Counted from the first letter of the stretch, positions 1-8,534 are shown. The stretch is 64,000 nucleotides of DNA from Synechocystis sp. LKSZ1 (GCF_040436315.1 NZ_AP031572.1:124001-188000), one strand, 5' to 3'. Translations and numbers: made by a program. Notes: generated from the letters alone by a model not told the origin.

Positions 1-411
1 AGGAAGGGCATCGATACTAGAGGCACTATCTGTAGCCAGACTTTGAAGATTTGGTATAACGTGCACACAGCTCACCAGACCAATTCCCCTAATCACACGA
101 TGCTCATTACCACTGTACTGTCGTCGGGTTAGCTCAATCGAATGGGAAAATCGCTTGTCCAGTACGGTGTCATCAAAGATAAGGTAAGCTCTAGCATCAG
201 ACACGACAGAGGACTTGACATTGTCCAACAGCAAACGCGGAGTTAGTTTCTCGCCCCGTAGATAACGATTGATAGTGTCGTGACAACCCCAGCCAAATGC
301 TCTGACAAGTTCGTCAGAGTGTAATTTATAGGACTGCTCAATAGGTATTGGCAATAGTCTATTTTTGTCAATCTCATCCCTTCACCATATACCAACTTTG
401 CGTAAGTCCTG
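1..411 (-). pseudogene. IS701-type transposase remnant, 5' part (copy 1)
   Basis: The minus strand encodes the N-terminal part of a DDE transposase with the peptide FDDTVLDKRFSHSIEL, typical of IS701-type transposases. A near-identical stretch lies at 50324-50695. Compared with that copy, this one lacks one T near position 285, which shifts the frame, and has about 10 extra bases near 371. The IS end is taken as the sequence ending gcgtaagtcctg at 411, shared by both copies. Homology is clear to about 80; 1-80 may be the continuing gene or foreign sequence. Inactive. Confidence 0.7.
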
Positions 412-1133
412 TTAGTGAAGATTTTTGGGAGGGCCTGAAGGGAGAATTGCCCTGCGTCCAGGCCACCACTGAATGGGTCAACCAACTCCAGAATGCGGCC
501 CTCAATAGCTCCAAACTCCTGCGGGAACTCGATGAGCGCATCGCCGAGGCCAACAACCGCATTGATGAAGCCAAGGCCAGAAACCTAGACTCCATTGCCC
601 TTTCCACCTTCTCCTCCTTCCTACAAAGCTTCCTCTATTCCACCCTGGGGCCAGTGAACAACGGCGTTGAAGGCCCGGTCGCTAATCCCTTCCGCATCAT
701 CTTTGGTGACTTGGGAGCAGCCCTGTTGGGGAAAGGCCTGGGGGCCTTATTCAACTGGTCGAGCCTGAATGCCAACGATGCCCAACTGAGTCGTTCCATT
801 GCCATCAGTGACCTCCAGGTAAAGGTAGCAGAACTGCAACGCAATAAAGCAGAGATTGCCGACAAGCTACGGGAGAGAGTTACCCTAGAGGCCCTGAAGT
901 TGGAGGAAATCGCCCGAGACTTCCAGATAGAGAAGGAGATTGCCAAGCGGGAGAAGCAACGGTTGGAGATTAGTCGAGTTTCCTACCAGTTCGGGGAAGG
1001 GGACAGCAAACAGTACCTGGCGGAGTTATCGGCCTATGACCGACAGAAGGCCGCGACCTGGAAGCAGTGGGCCAAGTTGCGGTCACAGTTAACCCTGGTG
1101 AAGATCCTGGTCTTGGGGAATAAGGATGAATAA
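348..1133 (+). CDS. Coiled-coil hypothetical protein, 5' end replaced by IS sequence
   Basis: I do not recognise the family. The frame is open for 261 residues, but about the first 22 codons (to 411) are IS701-end sequence, so the native start is lost and any translation begins inside the IS. The body is rich in Glu, Lys, Gln and Arg, with heptad-like helices at about residues 40-75 and 150-225. Between them lies a glycine- and phenylalanine-rich stretch (about 85-135) that could be membrane-associated. It could belong to the pseudopilin/secreted-protein group at 43.7-45.7 kb, since style and composition are similar, but that is inference only. Confidence 0.55.
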   Translation: MAIVYFCQSHPFTIYQLCVSPVSEDFWEGLKGELPCVQATTEWVNQLQNAALNSSKLLRELDERIAEANNRIDEAKARNLDSIALSTFSSFLQSFLYSTLGPVNNGVEGPVANPFRIIFGDLGAALLGKGLGALFNWSSLNANDAQLSRSIAISDLQVKVAELQRNKAEIADKLRERVTLEALKLEEIARDFQIEKEIAKREKQRLEISRVSYQFGEGDSKQYLAELSAYDRQKAATWKQWAKLRSQLTLVKILVLGNKDE

Positions 1134-1169
1134 GCAAAGCCTCCAGTTCATCTTAAGCTTGTATACTTA

Positions 1170-1669
1170 TTAATCAATTTCTCCTGACTCTTTTAGGGCA
1201 GTTTGAATGACGCTCGAACTAAGACGAATACCTTGATTGAGCATCCGAGTAATCACTGTTTGCATAGAAAAATCATAACCTTCTTGCTTAGCTCTGAGTA
1301 AAATGCCAATGGAACCCGTCATTTGAGTGAATTTAACCTGGCAATGCGGCGGCCAATTGCTTCATCAATGCAAACGGTTGCAATCCCTAAATTTAAAGAA
1401 AGCTGAATCACAGAGGCTTCCCCTAAATCTAAAGAATTGAGTAAAAAAGGCATAATTTGTAGCGGCTTATCGAGTCGCTGTAAAGATTTAGCTTGTTCAA
1501 ATTCGGCAATGCCAAATCCTAGTTTCCCTCCTGTTAAAATCTCCTGCCCTACTTCATAGGTTACGAAAACAGTTTCATATAATTCTCCCAAAATAGCTAA
1601 ATCTCCTAGCCCAGCAATCAGAGCTAATAAAGGAGATGTATTAATGACAATTTGGGTCGGTTTAGGCAT
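1170..1669 (-). pseudogene. DUF3368 PIN-like toxin, frameshifted
   Basis: DUF3368 proteins are PIN-domain-like putative toxins paired with UPF0175 antitoxins. The first frame starts at 1669 with INTSPLLALIAGLG, holding the first acidic site region, and contains the conserved segment GEASVIQL followed by CIDEAIGRR. It stops at 1319 after NSLK. The missing C-terminus (MTGSIGILLRAK through ALKESGEID) continues immediately in another frame down to a TAA at 1170. One lost A in the short A run near 1326 explains this. The start overlaps the antitoxin stop by 8 bases, so the pair was one operon. It is either a real inactivating indel or an assembly error. Confidence 0.8.
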
Positions 1670-1916
1670 TGGCTAAGTCAGATAAAATTTCATCCTCGCT
1701 CAGATCTATCATGGCAACTCCAAATTCCTGGAGACGTAGAAGAAAGGTGACTCGATCTACTCCAACTAAGGTGGCTGCCATGCCGGAGGAGAGTCGTCGT
1801 CGCTCGAATAACTTAACGGCCATCGACCATTTCGCCTCTTCTTCAAACTCGTGTTTCGTTTCACCCAGAGCATCCGGAAAATTTTCAGGATAGGGGATAG
1901 TCAGCATAGAGGTCAT
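1662..1916 (-). CDS. UPF0175 family antitoxin-like protein
   Basis: The protein has the UPF0175 hallmarks: MLTIPYPENFPDALG near the N-terminus and the HTH-like segment SSGMAATLVGVDRVTFLLRL, ending SEDEILSDLANA. UPF0175 proteins are predicted DNA-binding antitoxins or regulators encoded with DUF3368 toxins, and here the DUF3368 frame starts inside its last codons. The frame is open further upstream to 2018, but the family begins at about MTSMLTIPYP, so I place the start at 1916. The partner toxin is frameshifted, leaving this as a possibly orphaned antitoxin. Confidence 0.75.
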   Translation of the reverse strand: MTSMLTIPYPENFPDALGETKHEFEEEAKWSMAVKLFERRRLSSGMAATLVGVDRVTFLLRLQEFGVAMIDLSEDEILSDLANA

Positions 1917-2028
1917 GGTTGGCTTGCTCCAGTCGGTTGTGTCTTCAGGCTCTGACTTTAATGTAAAGCTATTTTGAAGGTTTATCCCCTGTTCCATCAG
2001 CGGCGGGCCAATATTCACAGCTCAGAGA

Positions 2029-2424
2029 CTAAGCCCAGTTTTCCACCGACAGACCCGGTACCCTTAAAAATTCTCGCTCGTTATTGGTCACCAAAACCCG
2101 GTCTAAACTCAAGCAGTGGGCGGCGATCTGTGTATCCAGTAAACCAATAGGAGTTCCTTTTTTATTTAAATCGGCGCGAATCTCCGCATAAATTCGACTA
2201 ACCGGACGATCCCAACTAAAAACATCTAAATAGCGAACAAAATCCTCAACAACCCGGTAATTCTTTTGAGGATTAGAGGACTTTGCTGCGCCATATTCTA
2301 ATTCAGCTAACGTGACAATGGATATCCCCAAAGCACTGGGGTCAATTTGCTCGAATCGGGCTAACACGGCTGGTGGTTTTTTCTTGATGATATAGATGCA
2401 AATATTGGTATCCAGCAGAAACAT
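2029..2424 (-). CDS. vapC: VapC-family PIN-domain ribonuclease toxin
   Basis: 131 residues, the usual VapC length. It has the PIN signatures: MFLLDTNICIYI with the first catalytic Asp, an Ala-Glu-Leu-Glu-Tyr motif (TLAELEYGA) and a late acidic segment (GLLDTQIAAH and VLVTNNEREF). VapC toxins are Mg-dependent endoribonucleases restrained by VapB. The start codon directly follows the stop of the upstream vapB, so the two are co-translated. All acidic residues expected of the active site appear present, so the pair looks intact. Confidence 0.87.
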   Translation of the reverse strand: MFLLDTNICIYIIKKKPPAVLARFEQIDPSALGISIVTLAELEYGAAKSSNPQKNYRVVEDFVRYLDVFSWDRPVSRIYAEIRADLNKKGTPIGLLDTQIAAHCLSLDRVLVTNNEREFLRVPGLSVENWA

Positions 2425-2664
2425 CTAAAACAAATCCTCTCGCTCCTGAGGCCGTTCATCATCTCGCTTCACCATAAAATCCTCGGAGGGCAAGGGCCCA
2501 TTTTCAAAGAAATCACGCCAGGACTTCGGTTTTGGTGACAAAATCACCTCGTCTCCCTCCTTGCGGATATAGACCTCTTTCCCCTCAAAGCGAAACTCCT
2601 GGGGCAGTCGGATCGCTTGACTATTACCATTCATAAAGATTTTTGCGGTTTTTGAAGCTTTCAT
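2425..2664 (-). CDS. vapB: VapB-family antitoxin (AbrB/MazE-type DNA-binding)
   Basis: 79 residues beginning MKASKTAKIFMNGNSQAIRL, the AbrB/SpoVT-type swapped-hairpin domain seen in VapB antitoxins, followed by an acidic toxin-binding tail (PSEDFMVKRDDERPQEREDL). The frame is open to 2814, but the family start is the Met at 2664; upstream residues show no homology. The stop abuts the vapC start. VapB is expected to bind its own promoter, which would lie at about 2665-2720; an AT-rich run of tatata there could hold the -10 element. Confidence 0.82.
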   Translation of the reverse strand: MKASKTAKIFMNGNSQAIRLPQEFRFEGKEVYIRKEGDEVILSPKPKSWRDFFENGPLPSEDFMVKRDDERPQEREDLF

Positions 2665-2819
2665 CCTACACTGCAACCCCAAGTATATATTTACAATATA
2701 TATAACGATTCTCTTTTCGGCCAACCCCTCAGGGAAAATTTCAGCATCGGCTAAGGGAAAGCGGCAAGGAAAGACAAGAGAGTTTTTCTGTAAAATGTTT
2801 AAATTTTCTACCACCTAGA

Positions 2820-2969
2820 ACGGCTCAATCTATATTCCAATTATTCCGCTTAATTGTAATCCACGAAGTAGAAGAGGCCCTTGGAGGGGTAAATGCCGAA
2901 CTGATTCAGTCAAATTTATCGAATGAGAAGGAGGCCAAACTCAGTGAGCATTTTAGCTTAGAGGCTTAG
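2820..2969 (+). pseudogene. Short C-terminal gene fragment, unrecognised
   Basis: An open frame without a convincing start codon encodes SIFQLFRLIVIHEVEEALGG and ends SEHFSLEA before a TAG. It reads like the end of a helical protein rather than random sequence, but I cannot name a family. It lies between vapB and a transglutaminase-like gene, both on the other strand. Confidence 0.3.
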
Positions 2970-2974
2970 TTTTT

Positions 2975-3889
2975 TCATCCCGATTTCCCTTCTTCAAACT
3001 CAGGGAGCGTGCCCAGTTTGCGAATGCTTACGTTCACCTCCATGCCCAAATAGTCTTGAGCGTCTCCAAACCAGAAACCCGACAGGGGAATGACCTGCCC
3101 CGGATGACGGGCGATCGCCACTGGGATCAGATCAAATCCAGCGGTAATTTGATTGGTCGGATCATAATTGCGCCAACCAGCTCCTGGAAGATAGACCTGT
3201 AACCAGGTATGGGTGGCCCCGGAGCCAATCATTCCGACTTCTCCACCATCAAGAGCGGCATCGTAGAGGTAGCCGCTAACAAAGCGACAAGCTAAGCCCA
3301 ACCGCCGCAATGCCTCAATCATTAGCCAAGCATAGTCTCGGCAAGTTCCCGATTTCAACCGCAGAGTTTCACCGGGGGATTGGGTTCCTTCTGTCTCCCT
3401 GGCTTGGTAGGTCAAGTTGTTTCTAATGCTATCCATCATGTATTGTAGCACGTTGAGGGTATCATCCTGATCACCGGCAACGAAGCTTTTGGCCCAAGCG
3501 GCAAGACAACCATCAGGATCTTCGGCATGGGGACGCATATATCGAGACAGATCGAGCCATTCATCTGGAGTATATTGCACTGGAATTTCGATGGCACGGG
3601 CATCTAAAGGAAATTCAGCGATCGCCTTTATGCCAAAATGTTCAGCACGCAACCAGCCAGTGACACTCAGCTCTTGGGCCGGTTCGCTAAAGGTAATTGT
3701 TGCCACATTGTTGGAGAGGGTATCCATTGTCCAGCGGATTTTGGCAGGAATATTGGTTGTCAGCGAGTAACTCAAAATCTGTTCGCCATAGCTGGCACTG
3801 GGCAAGAAGATGGCGCGATGTTCGCCGAAGGTAACCGGCTTGCGATAACGGTAAGTCGTTATATGTTCTAAGTCATAAATAACAGTCAT
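2975..3889 (-). CDS. Transglutaminase-like cysteine protease family protein
   Basis: About 304 residues. The N-terminal half (YDLEHITTYRYRKPVTFGEH and following) matches the bacterial transglutaminase-like N-terminal beta domain. The C-terminal half has the papain-like core: Cys in SGTCRDYAWLMIEALRRLG, His in ATHTWLQVYLPGAGW and Asp in NYDPTN, all three of the expected triad. Such proteins are putative peptidases or amide-forming enzymes of unknown substrate. A GTG at 3898 is in frame three codons earlier; I prefer the ATG at 3889 because a GGGTGA sits just upstream. It is next to the broken glutaminase gene, with about 60 bp between them. Confidence 0.85.
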   Translation of the reverse strand: MTVIYDLEHITTYRYRKPVTFGEHRAIFLPSASYGEQILSYSLTTNIPAKIRWTMDTLSNNVATITFSEPAQELSVTGWLRAEHFGIKAIAEFPLDARAIEIPVQYTPDEWLDLSRYMRPHAEDPDGCLAAWAKSFVAGDQDDTLNVLQYMMDSIRNNLTYQARETEGTQSPGETLRLKSGTCRDYAWLMIEALRRLGLACRFVSGYLYDAALDGGEVGMIGSGATHTWLQVYLPGAGWRNYDPTNQITAGFDLIPVAIARHPGQVIPLSGFWFGDAQDYLGMEVNVSIRKLGTLPEFEEGKSG

Positions 3890-3946
3890 GAGTTTCACCC
3901 ATAATCTAAATGTCCTACATTATCCAAAAACCCTGATGAGCCAGGG

Positions 3947-4630
3947 CTAATGTTCGGCAAAAGGCTGGGAGGCGAATAAATTCAGTCCCAACTGTTGAGA
4001 AAGAAAACGAGTCACCAGCTGGCCTTTAACGCTGTTGCCAGCCTCGTCGAGGGGGGGAGCGAAAATCCCTAGCCCGCCTTTACCCGGAGAAACCGTGACC
4101 ATCCCGCCACTGACACCACTCTTGCCGGGTAGACCCGTTTCATAGAGCCAGTCGCCAGAATTTTCGTAGAGTCCGGCGGTGACCATTACCGCTAAAACGT
4201 GCTGGCAGTGGATGGCATCAATAATGGGTTCTTTGGTTAACGGGTTTACGCCCCCATTGGCCAGGGTTGCTGCCATGACGGCCAAATCCTTAGCGGTTAC
4301 GTTGAGAGAACATTGTTTAGTGTAAACATCGGTCGCTTCAACGGGGTCGAAGAAGATACGATCATAGGCCTGGAGGAGTTTGGCAATGCCTTGGTTCCGT
4401 TGATTGGTGGCGGCTTCAGACTGATAGACTTCCTCGTTAAGGGATAGGGTTCTGCCAGCAAATCTGGATAGTCCATCGTGAATAAATTGCCACTTCTGGG
4501 CCGCTGTTTGACCGGGGGCCAGACTGGTGGCGGCGATCGCTCCGGCATTAACCATAGGATTGCTTGTCCCTTCATCAATGCGTTCAATGGCAATCACAGA
4601 ATTAAAGGGCAGACCAGTGCTTCTGACGCC
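3947..4630 (-). pseudogene. glsA: Glutaminase (GlsA type), N-terminus lost
   Basis: The frame encodes the C-terminal two thirds of a serine-dependent beta-lactamase-fold glutaminase: GLPFNSVIAIE, then NPMVNAGAIAATSL with the conserved Asn, the Tyr-containing KQCSLNVTAKDLAVMAATLANGG region, and GLPGKSGVSGG near the end. Glutaminases of this family (about 305 residues) hydrolyse glutamine to glutamate and ammonia. The first 80-90 residues, including the catalytic Ser-x-x-Lys, are absent. The reading frame runs instead into the antisense of a pilin-derived segment on the other strand. The stretch beyond 5185 does not restore the missing part. It is therefore very probably inactive. Confidence 0.85.
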
Positions 4631-4654
4631 GAGCTTATCGCGGGCCTCATCTTC

Positions 4655-5122
4655 ACACCTAACCGAGGCTGGACTTTGATGGAGGCGGTCATCGTGGCCC
4701 TGATGGTGGGTATCCTCTCTGCCATGGGCTTTCCCAGTTTCTTGCAGATGATGGCGAAACAGGCCCTCAAGGAGGATCTCCATGAGGTCAAGGGGGCCTT
4801 GCAGGAGATTCAGCGGGTGGCCATCAAGAAGAGCATCACTTGCCAAGTCACTATCACTAGCCATACTGTCCAGGCCTCGCCGGTTGGTTGTCTCCCTTCC
4901 GCCGTGGACTTGGATGATAACACCCATCTAGAACTGGTCAATTTTCCAGGCCCTGGCCTCCAGGTCAGTTATCGTGGCACATTCCACATTGGTGGCGGTG
5001 ATAATCTTATTCTCTTTCATCACTCCCAGACTTCCCAGAAGTATTGTCTGGCCCTCTCTGAACCATTGGGCCTGCTCCAACCTGGGATTTGGTCAGATTC
5101 TGCCTGTTCGGCCCAGTGGTAA
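4655..5122 (+). pseudogene. Pseudopilin (GspH/FimT-like) gene copy without its own start
   Basis: The sequence encodes RGWTLMEAVIVALMVGILSA, a class III prepilin signal with the expected Gly-Trp cleavage site, Glu at +5 and a hydrophobic helix. It continues to the C-terminus (LSEPLGLLQPGIW) at a TAA. The copy at 43676-44173 is nearly identical over this span. Here the segment sits inside the remnant of a glutaminase gene in opposite orientation, and upstream of the RGWTLME codons the frame is glutaminase antisense. No native start codon or ribosome binding site remains, so it is a displaced, probably silent copy. Confidence 0.72.
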
Positions 5123-5185
5123 TTGTTTCGTCCGGCTCTGCCCAGCTTTGAAATAACAAGGTCTAACCCCTCATCCCCCCACTAG
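5123..5185 (+). repeat. 5' fragment of the pilin-linked RNA-like element
   Basis: Directly after the pilin stop, this stretch matches the start of the element at 8535-9242 (ctttgaaataacaaggtcta, then a C run). It breaks off inside what is, in the complete copies, the first C6/G6 hairpin. It shows that the pilin and the element travelled as one unit to this site. Relative to the full copy about 40 bp between stop codon and element are missing. Confidence 0.6.
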
Positions 5186-5307
5186 AGTTGATCAAGTTTT
5201 GTTGCAGAGTTGTATCAGTCTGAGAAATCAGAGCTATTTTTCTGGAAATAGCACCTTCTAGTACTGGATTTTCCGCTCAAAGAAGGTCATTTTTAGTACG
5301 CTAATAT

Positions 5308-5335
5308 GTCTAACACGCTTTGGAGAGTGTTAGAC
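5308..5335. repeat. Perfect 9-bp inverted repeat
   Basis: GTCTAACAC, ten bases, GTGTTAGAC. No T run follows, so it is not a typical terminator. It stands alone in an 850-bp stretch (5186-6033) that otherwise holds only IS debris. It could be an operator or the relic of an element end. Confidence 0.5.
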
Positions 5336-5604
5336 GGAAAGCTTCTTCCTAATCTCTAGTTATACCCTTTAGCTGAGGAAAGTGATTGATTGAGAGCGAA
5401 TAAAGTCAACCAAGCTATGTTTAATTTAATACCCTATGATTCTGATATTCAGACCGATTCTGGCTAATTCGGGATTACCATTCACAATGGGGTTCATCCC
5501 AGTTAAGATAGTACACACAGGCTAGGGGGAGAAAGACGGTTGAAATAGGCACATTGAAGGCGTCAGATTAGACTAAGTTGATATGAACTCTTTCAAGTGG
5601 GATG

Positions 5605-5820
5605 CACCTCTGTTGCCCCCCCAATCACCGCCAAAATCGCAATCATCATGATGCTCAAAAATGGATGCTCTACCCCTTTGCGCCTACGGGGGTCTTCTAG
5701 TTCAGCAAATTAAGATTCCCACTGCTGTTGTACCGATTTAGCGTTGAGAGCCGCCGGCAATGGTTGCGGGGAACGCTGTCGATGGGCTGAGTCTTGGAAT
5801 GAGGCAAAACCGTTTGCCAT
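5605..5820 (-). pseudogene. ISAs1-type transposase N-terminal remnant
   Basis: The minus strand encodes ELEDPRRRKGVEHPFLSIMM followed by IAILAVIGGAT, the typical N-terminal motif of ISAs1 (H-repeat) transposases. An ATG at 5820 and a stop codon about 35 codons later precede the motif. Only the first ~70 residues survive, with the frame broken. Confidence 0.5.
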
Positions 5821-5887
5821 AGGACATCTCAGGGATTCTGGGCAGGGTTGTTCCTTAGCATATTACTAGCTCTTTGTTCTTGCGCTT

Positions 5888-5988
5888 ACCCTGACTAGTT
5901 AGACTTGCCGACACCTTGGCTCCATAAAGTTCTCCTAGCTGAGCAATGATGTCCCGAACGGAGCTTTGACCTAAATCTAGTGTTTTGA
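5888..5988 (-). pseudogene. IS256-type transposase fragment
   Basis: The minus strand encodes VRDIIAQLGELYGAKVSASL, which aligns with TRDISAQLEELYGAKVSASL of the complete IS256 transposase at 45639-46871. About 35 residues are left, so it is a degenerate, older relative. Confidence 0.6.
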
Positions 5989-6033
5989 CTAAGTTTTAGG
6001 CTATTGTCTGTTCAAAATGTGCCTAAGTCCTAT

Positions 6034-6294
6034 TTAGGATAGCCGAGTGGTGAGCATCCAGGTGTAAATGGCAATCACAACCATGGCAAGGCCAAGAATA
6101 GTGTCCCGTCGTGATGTTAACCATTGCATTAGCGTTGCTAGAGCAGTGCGTCGTTCCTGAGCCAATTCTGCCATTAATTCAGCGACTTTTGTATCCACTT
6201 CCTGGAGGGGAATTTTGCCCTCTTGGTAGGCGACGTCTAATTCATCTAATTTGCGCCAGTAGGTTTTGGTTGCTTCAAAAAGAGAGGGAAACAT
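6034..6294 (-). CDS. Small membrane protein with C-terminal transmembrane helix
   Basis: About 86 residues from the ATG at 6294 (MFPSLFEATKTYWRKLDELD). It has a charged helical N-terminal part (about residues 5-60) and one hydrophobic helix near the end (TILGLAMVVIAIYTWML), giving a tail-anchored layout. No family recognised. It lies 45 bp downstream of the HEAT-repeat gene on the same strand, so they may be co-transcribed. Translation could also start upstream in frame at 6342, but those residues look non-coding. Confidence 0.65.
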   Translation of the reverse strand: MFPSLFEATKTYWRKLDELDVAYQEGKIPLQEVDTKVAELMAELAQERRTALATLMQWLTSRRDTILGLAMVVIAIYTWMLTTRLS

Positions 6295-6338
6295 AGTTTT
6301 GGAATAACGAAAATAGGGTGAAAAGATTATGGCGATGA

Positions 6339-7001
6339 TCACACAAGCAAAAGCCGTTCCAGAGCTGCACCAATCACGTAATGATCCTTATCGTGCTGGA
6401 GTTCGGCGAGGGCCGCCTTGGCCTCTGGGTGCTCAAAGTAACCAAGGCTTCTGGCGACTTGAGCACGAATATCCGCTGATTCCACCGTTGCCAGAGGTAA
6501 CAACACCGCAAGAGCGCCCTCCTCTGAGGAGGTTCCACTGAGGTCGGCCAAATAGGCGAGCGCCGCTTGTTGGACGAAGATGTCATCATCGGCAATGCCC
6601 CATTGACAAAGCTGTAACAAAATTTCTGAATGGTCAAAGGCAGAGACAGCAGCCAGAATACTTTGCCGTACTAGCCAATGAGTATCTTGTTCAAATAAAT
6701 TTAATAGAAAAGGAAGAGAGCACTCGCCAAATTTGGCCAAGGAGTTTGCCGCTTCAGCCCGGACATTGGGGTCGTTTTCGTACTCAATGAGAGTAATCAG
6801 AGCTTCAAAGGCACTTTCTGTGTTCTGACGACCCAAGCCCCCTGCCACCAGGGAACGAATAATAAATTCTTTGTCGCACATACGTCGCTTGAGTAAGGGA
6901 ACCGCTACTCCCGGCGAACAATGTCTCAATTCGGCGATCGCCGCCATGCGTTCTGCTGGATTAGGACTATCAATACGAGATTCTAGGTTGGCTGAGTCCA
7001 T
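6339..7001 (-). CDS. HEAT-repeat protein, phycobiliprotein lyase/NblB-like
   Basis: 220 residues made of about six tandem HEAT-type helical repeats (NPAERMAAIAELRH, DKEFIIRSLVAGGLGRQNTE, DPNVRAEAANSLAKFG, DTHWLVRQSILAAVSAF, DDIFVQQAALAYLADL, SADIRAQVARSLGYFEHPEA). In cyanobacteria this architecture is typical of CpcE/F-type bilin lyases and NblB, which acts in phycobilisome degradation. Length and the absence of a partner gene fit NblB-like proteins better than CpcE. Which bilin-related function it has cannot be told from sequence alone. The start ATG at 7001 follows an AT-rich promoter-like region. Confidence 0.75.
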   Translation of the reverse strand: MDSANLESRIDSPNPAERMAAIAELRHCSPGVAVPLLKRRMCDKEFIIRSLVAGGLGRQNTESAFEALITLIEYENDPNVRAEAANSLAKFGECSLPFLLNLFEQDTHWLVRQSILAAVSAFDHSEILLQLCQWGIADDDIFVQQAALAYLADLSGTSSEEGALAVLLPLATVESADIRAQVARSLGYFEHPEAKAALAELQHDKDHYVIGAALERLLLV

Positions 7002-7334
7002 GGTTGAAATTAATGAATTTACATATCGTTACACACCAGTTTACAAAACTTTACTGAATATTGGGGGGAATTACACAAAAAAATAAAGGTTAATCACCTT
7101 ATTTCGGACGGGATTTCTTGGCTGGCAAGCTTTGATACCTCATTTTCCTAGATTTCTCTGGTCTAAAACCCATGGATGCTAGATGCCACTATGGCGATCT
7201 CCTTCACATAATTCAAGATAAATCTCAGATTAGGGGTGGAATTTCTCATCTATGGCACTCCAGCCTTAGCATTACGATAAAAAGAGCAGGTCAGTTTTCT
7301 GTGTCTTTCGACCTATACACGTACTCAATCAGCC
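7002..7334. other. Intergenic region, divergent promoters likely
   Basis: About 330 bp separate the divergent HEAT-repeat gene and the gene at 7335. It must carry both promoters. I see no inverted repeat, RNA gene or IS remnant. Confidence 0.4.
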
Positions 7335-7865
7335 ATGGCCGCCGATACCCAAACTTCTAACAATCCAGACCCCGATAGAGACAGAGAAATTTTTTTAGAG
7401 GCGATCGCCGGACGGAAATTTACCTTAGCCGATGTCATTGGTCAGGCGGGGGGAGATTTTTTGAAAGGGGAATCTCCTGTACCAAAGTTAGTGCAACTCA
7501 AGACAGAGTTAAAAGCCTTCCTGCGTGAAGAACTCCAAGATTCTAGTGGTGCATTGTTATTGGTTCTACAAAATGATGTAGATGAAGCGGATGCACTTAT
7601 TAGTCAATCTTTTGAGCGTCCCTTAGTAGCGCTACAAAAATATTTAGAAGATACCTTGGCCCATCCTGAAAAATTATATGAATTGGTGCGACAAACTGAT
7701 TTTCGGTGGGGACAGCTCTATGGCTCACGACCGCATTTTAATACACCAGGGCAGACCCCTCACCCTGAAGATGAATATACCCACGAATCCGTCAAGCAAC
7801 AATTAGAGTATTTGCTTGGTGTCATAAAAAAACGACTTGCTCCAGCAGAGCAACAAGAAAGCTAA
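7335..7865 (+). CDS. Conserved-looking cyanobacterial protein of unknown function
   Basis: 176 residues, acidic N-terminus (DPDRDREIFLEAIAGRKFTL) followed by an amphipathic helical body. A HIP1 octamer (gcgatcgc) lies within the coding sequence. There is no signal peptide, membrane helix or known motif. The segment ADVIGQAGGDFLKGESPVPK followed by FLREELQDSSGALLLVLQ suggests a compact alpha-helical cytosolic protein. Monocistronic by context. Function unknown. Confidence 0.65.
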   Translation: MAADTQTSNNPDPDRDREIFLEAIAGRKFTLADVIGQAGGDFLKGESPVPKLVQLKTELKAFLREELQDSSGALLLVLQNDVDEADALISQSFERPLVALQKYLEDTLAHPEKLYELVRQTDFRWGQLYGSRPHFNTPGQTPHPEDEYTHESVKQQLEYLLGVIKKRLAPAEQQES

Positions 7866-8222
7866 AGAGTCTCAGGGACGGACACAAGTGCTTGAAAGCG
7901 ATATTATCCCTCTTGCGTCAGAACGGAGAAGTCGATTTTTTGAAAATTGTCGAAAGCTTTGAGCGAAAAGGGTTTTAGGCAATATACTAAATCTTATCAG
8001 TAATAAGAGGGCAAAATACCTTCAAATGCCAGCAATTCTTGGTTTAATACGCTTGTTCTAAAGCAGGTGCCTAAACAAGCCGCTTTGCTCAATTTCCCGA
8101 ACGACGTAATAAGGGTTTCAGTTACTTGAAGAAGTTGAAAGTCGACAATTTAGTGAGAATCATTTTCATAATGAGAATTTCTGCAAAAGCCAAAATATCG
8201 ATGTCAATTAGCTATCATCATT
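7866..8222. other. Intergenic region with no recognised content
   Basis: About 350 bp without a supported gene. Shortly before the pilin fragment a hydrophobic peptide (LAIIILAILIGLLTLF) is encoded in frame with it, which could be a remnant of a different pilin-like N-terminus. Confidence 0.35.
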
Positions 8223-8534
8223 TTGGCTATTCTAATTGGCCTCTTAACCCTGTTTTCCGTTCCACTGCACCTCAAACCCCATATCCAGGCCTCGCCGGCT
8301 GGTTGCCTCCCTTACACCTTGAACTTGGATGATAACACCCATCTAGAACTGGTCAATTTCCCAGGCCCTGGCCTCCAGGTCAGTTATCGCGGCACGTTCC
8401 ACATCGGCGGCGGGGATAATCTCATCCTTTTCCATCACTCCCAAACTTCTCAGAAGTATTGCCTGGCCCTTTTTGAACCATTGGGCCTGCTCCGGCCTGG
8501 GGTTTGGTCGGGCTCCATCTGTTCGGCTCAGTGA
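8223..8534 (+). pseudogene. Truncated pseudopilin copy (C-terminal half)
   Basis: From about 8282 the sequence matches the C-terminal half of the pilin at 43676-44173 (QASPAGCL, HLELVNFPGPGLQVSYRG, FHIGGGDNLILFHHSQTSQK, ending PGVWSGSICSA). The prepilin signal and first ~85 residues are missing. The frame is open upstream through a hydrophobic stretch but has only a TTG as possible start. Directly downstream comes the full-length adenine-poor element, preserving the ancestral order pilin then element. Confidence 0.7.

Noticed and set aside
243-485. Minus-strand frame spanning the IS701 end and host gene
   Set aside because: A chimera of frameshifted transposase and antisense of the coiled-coil gene.
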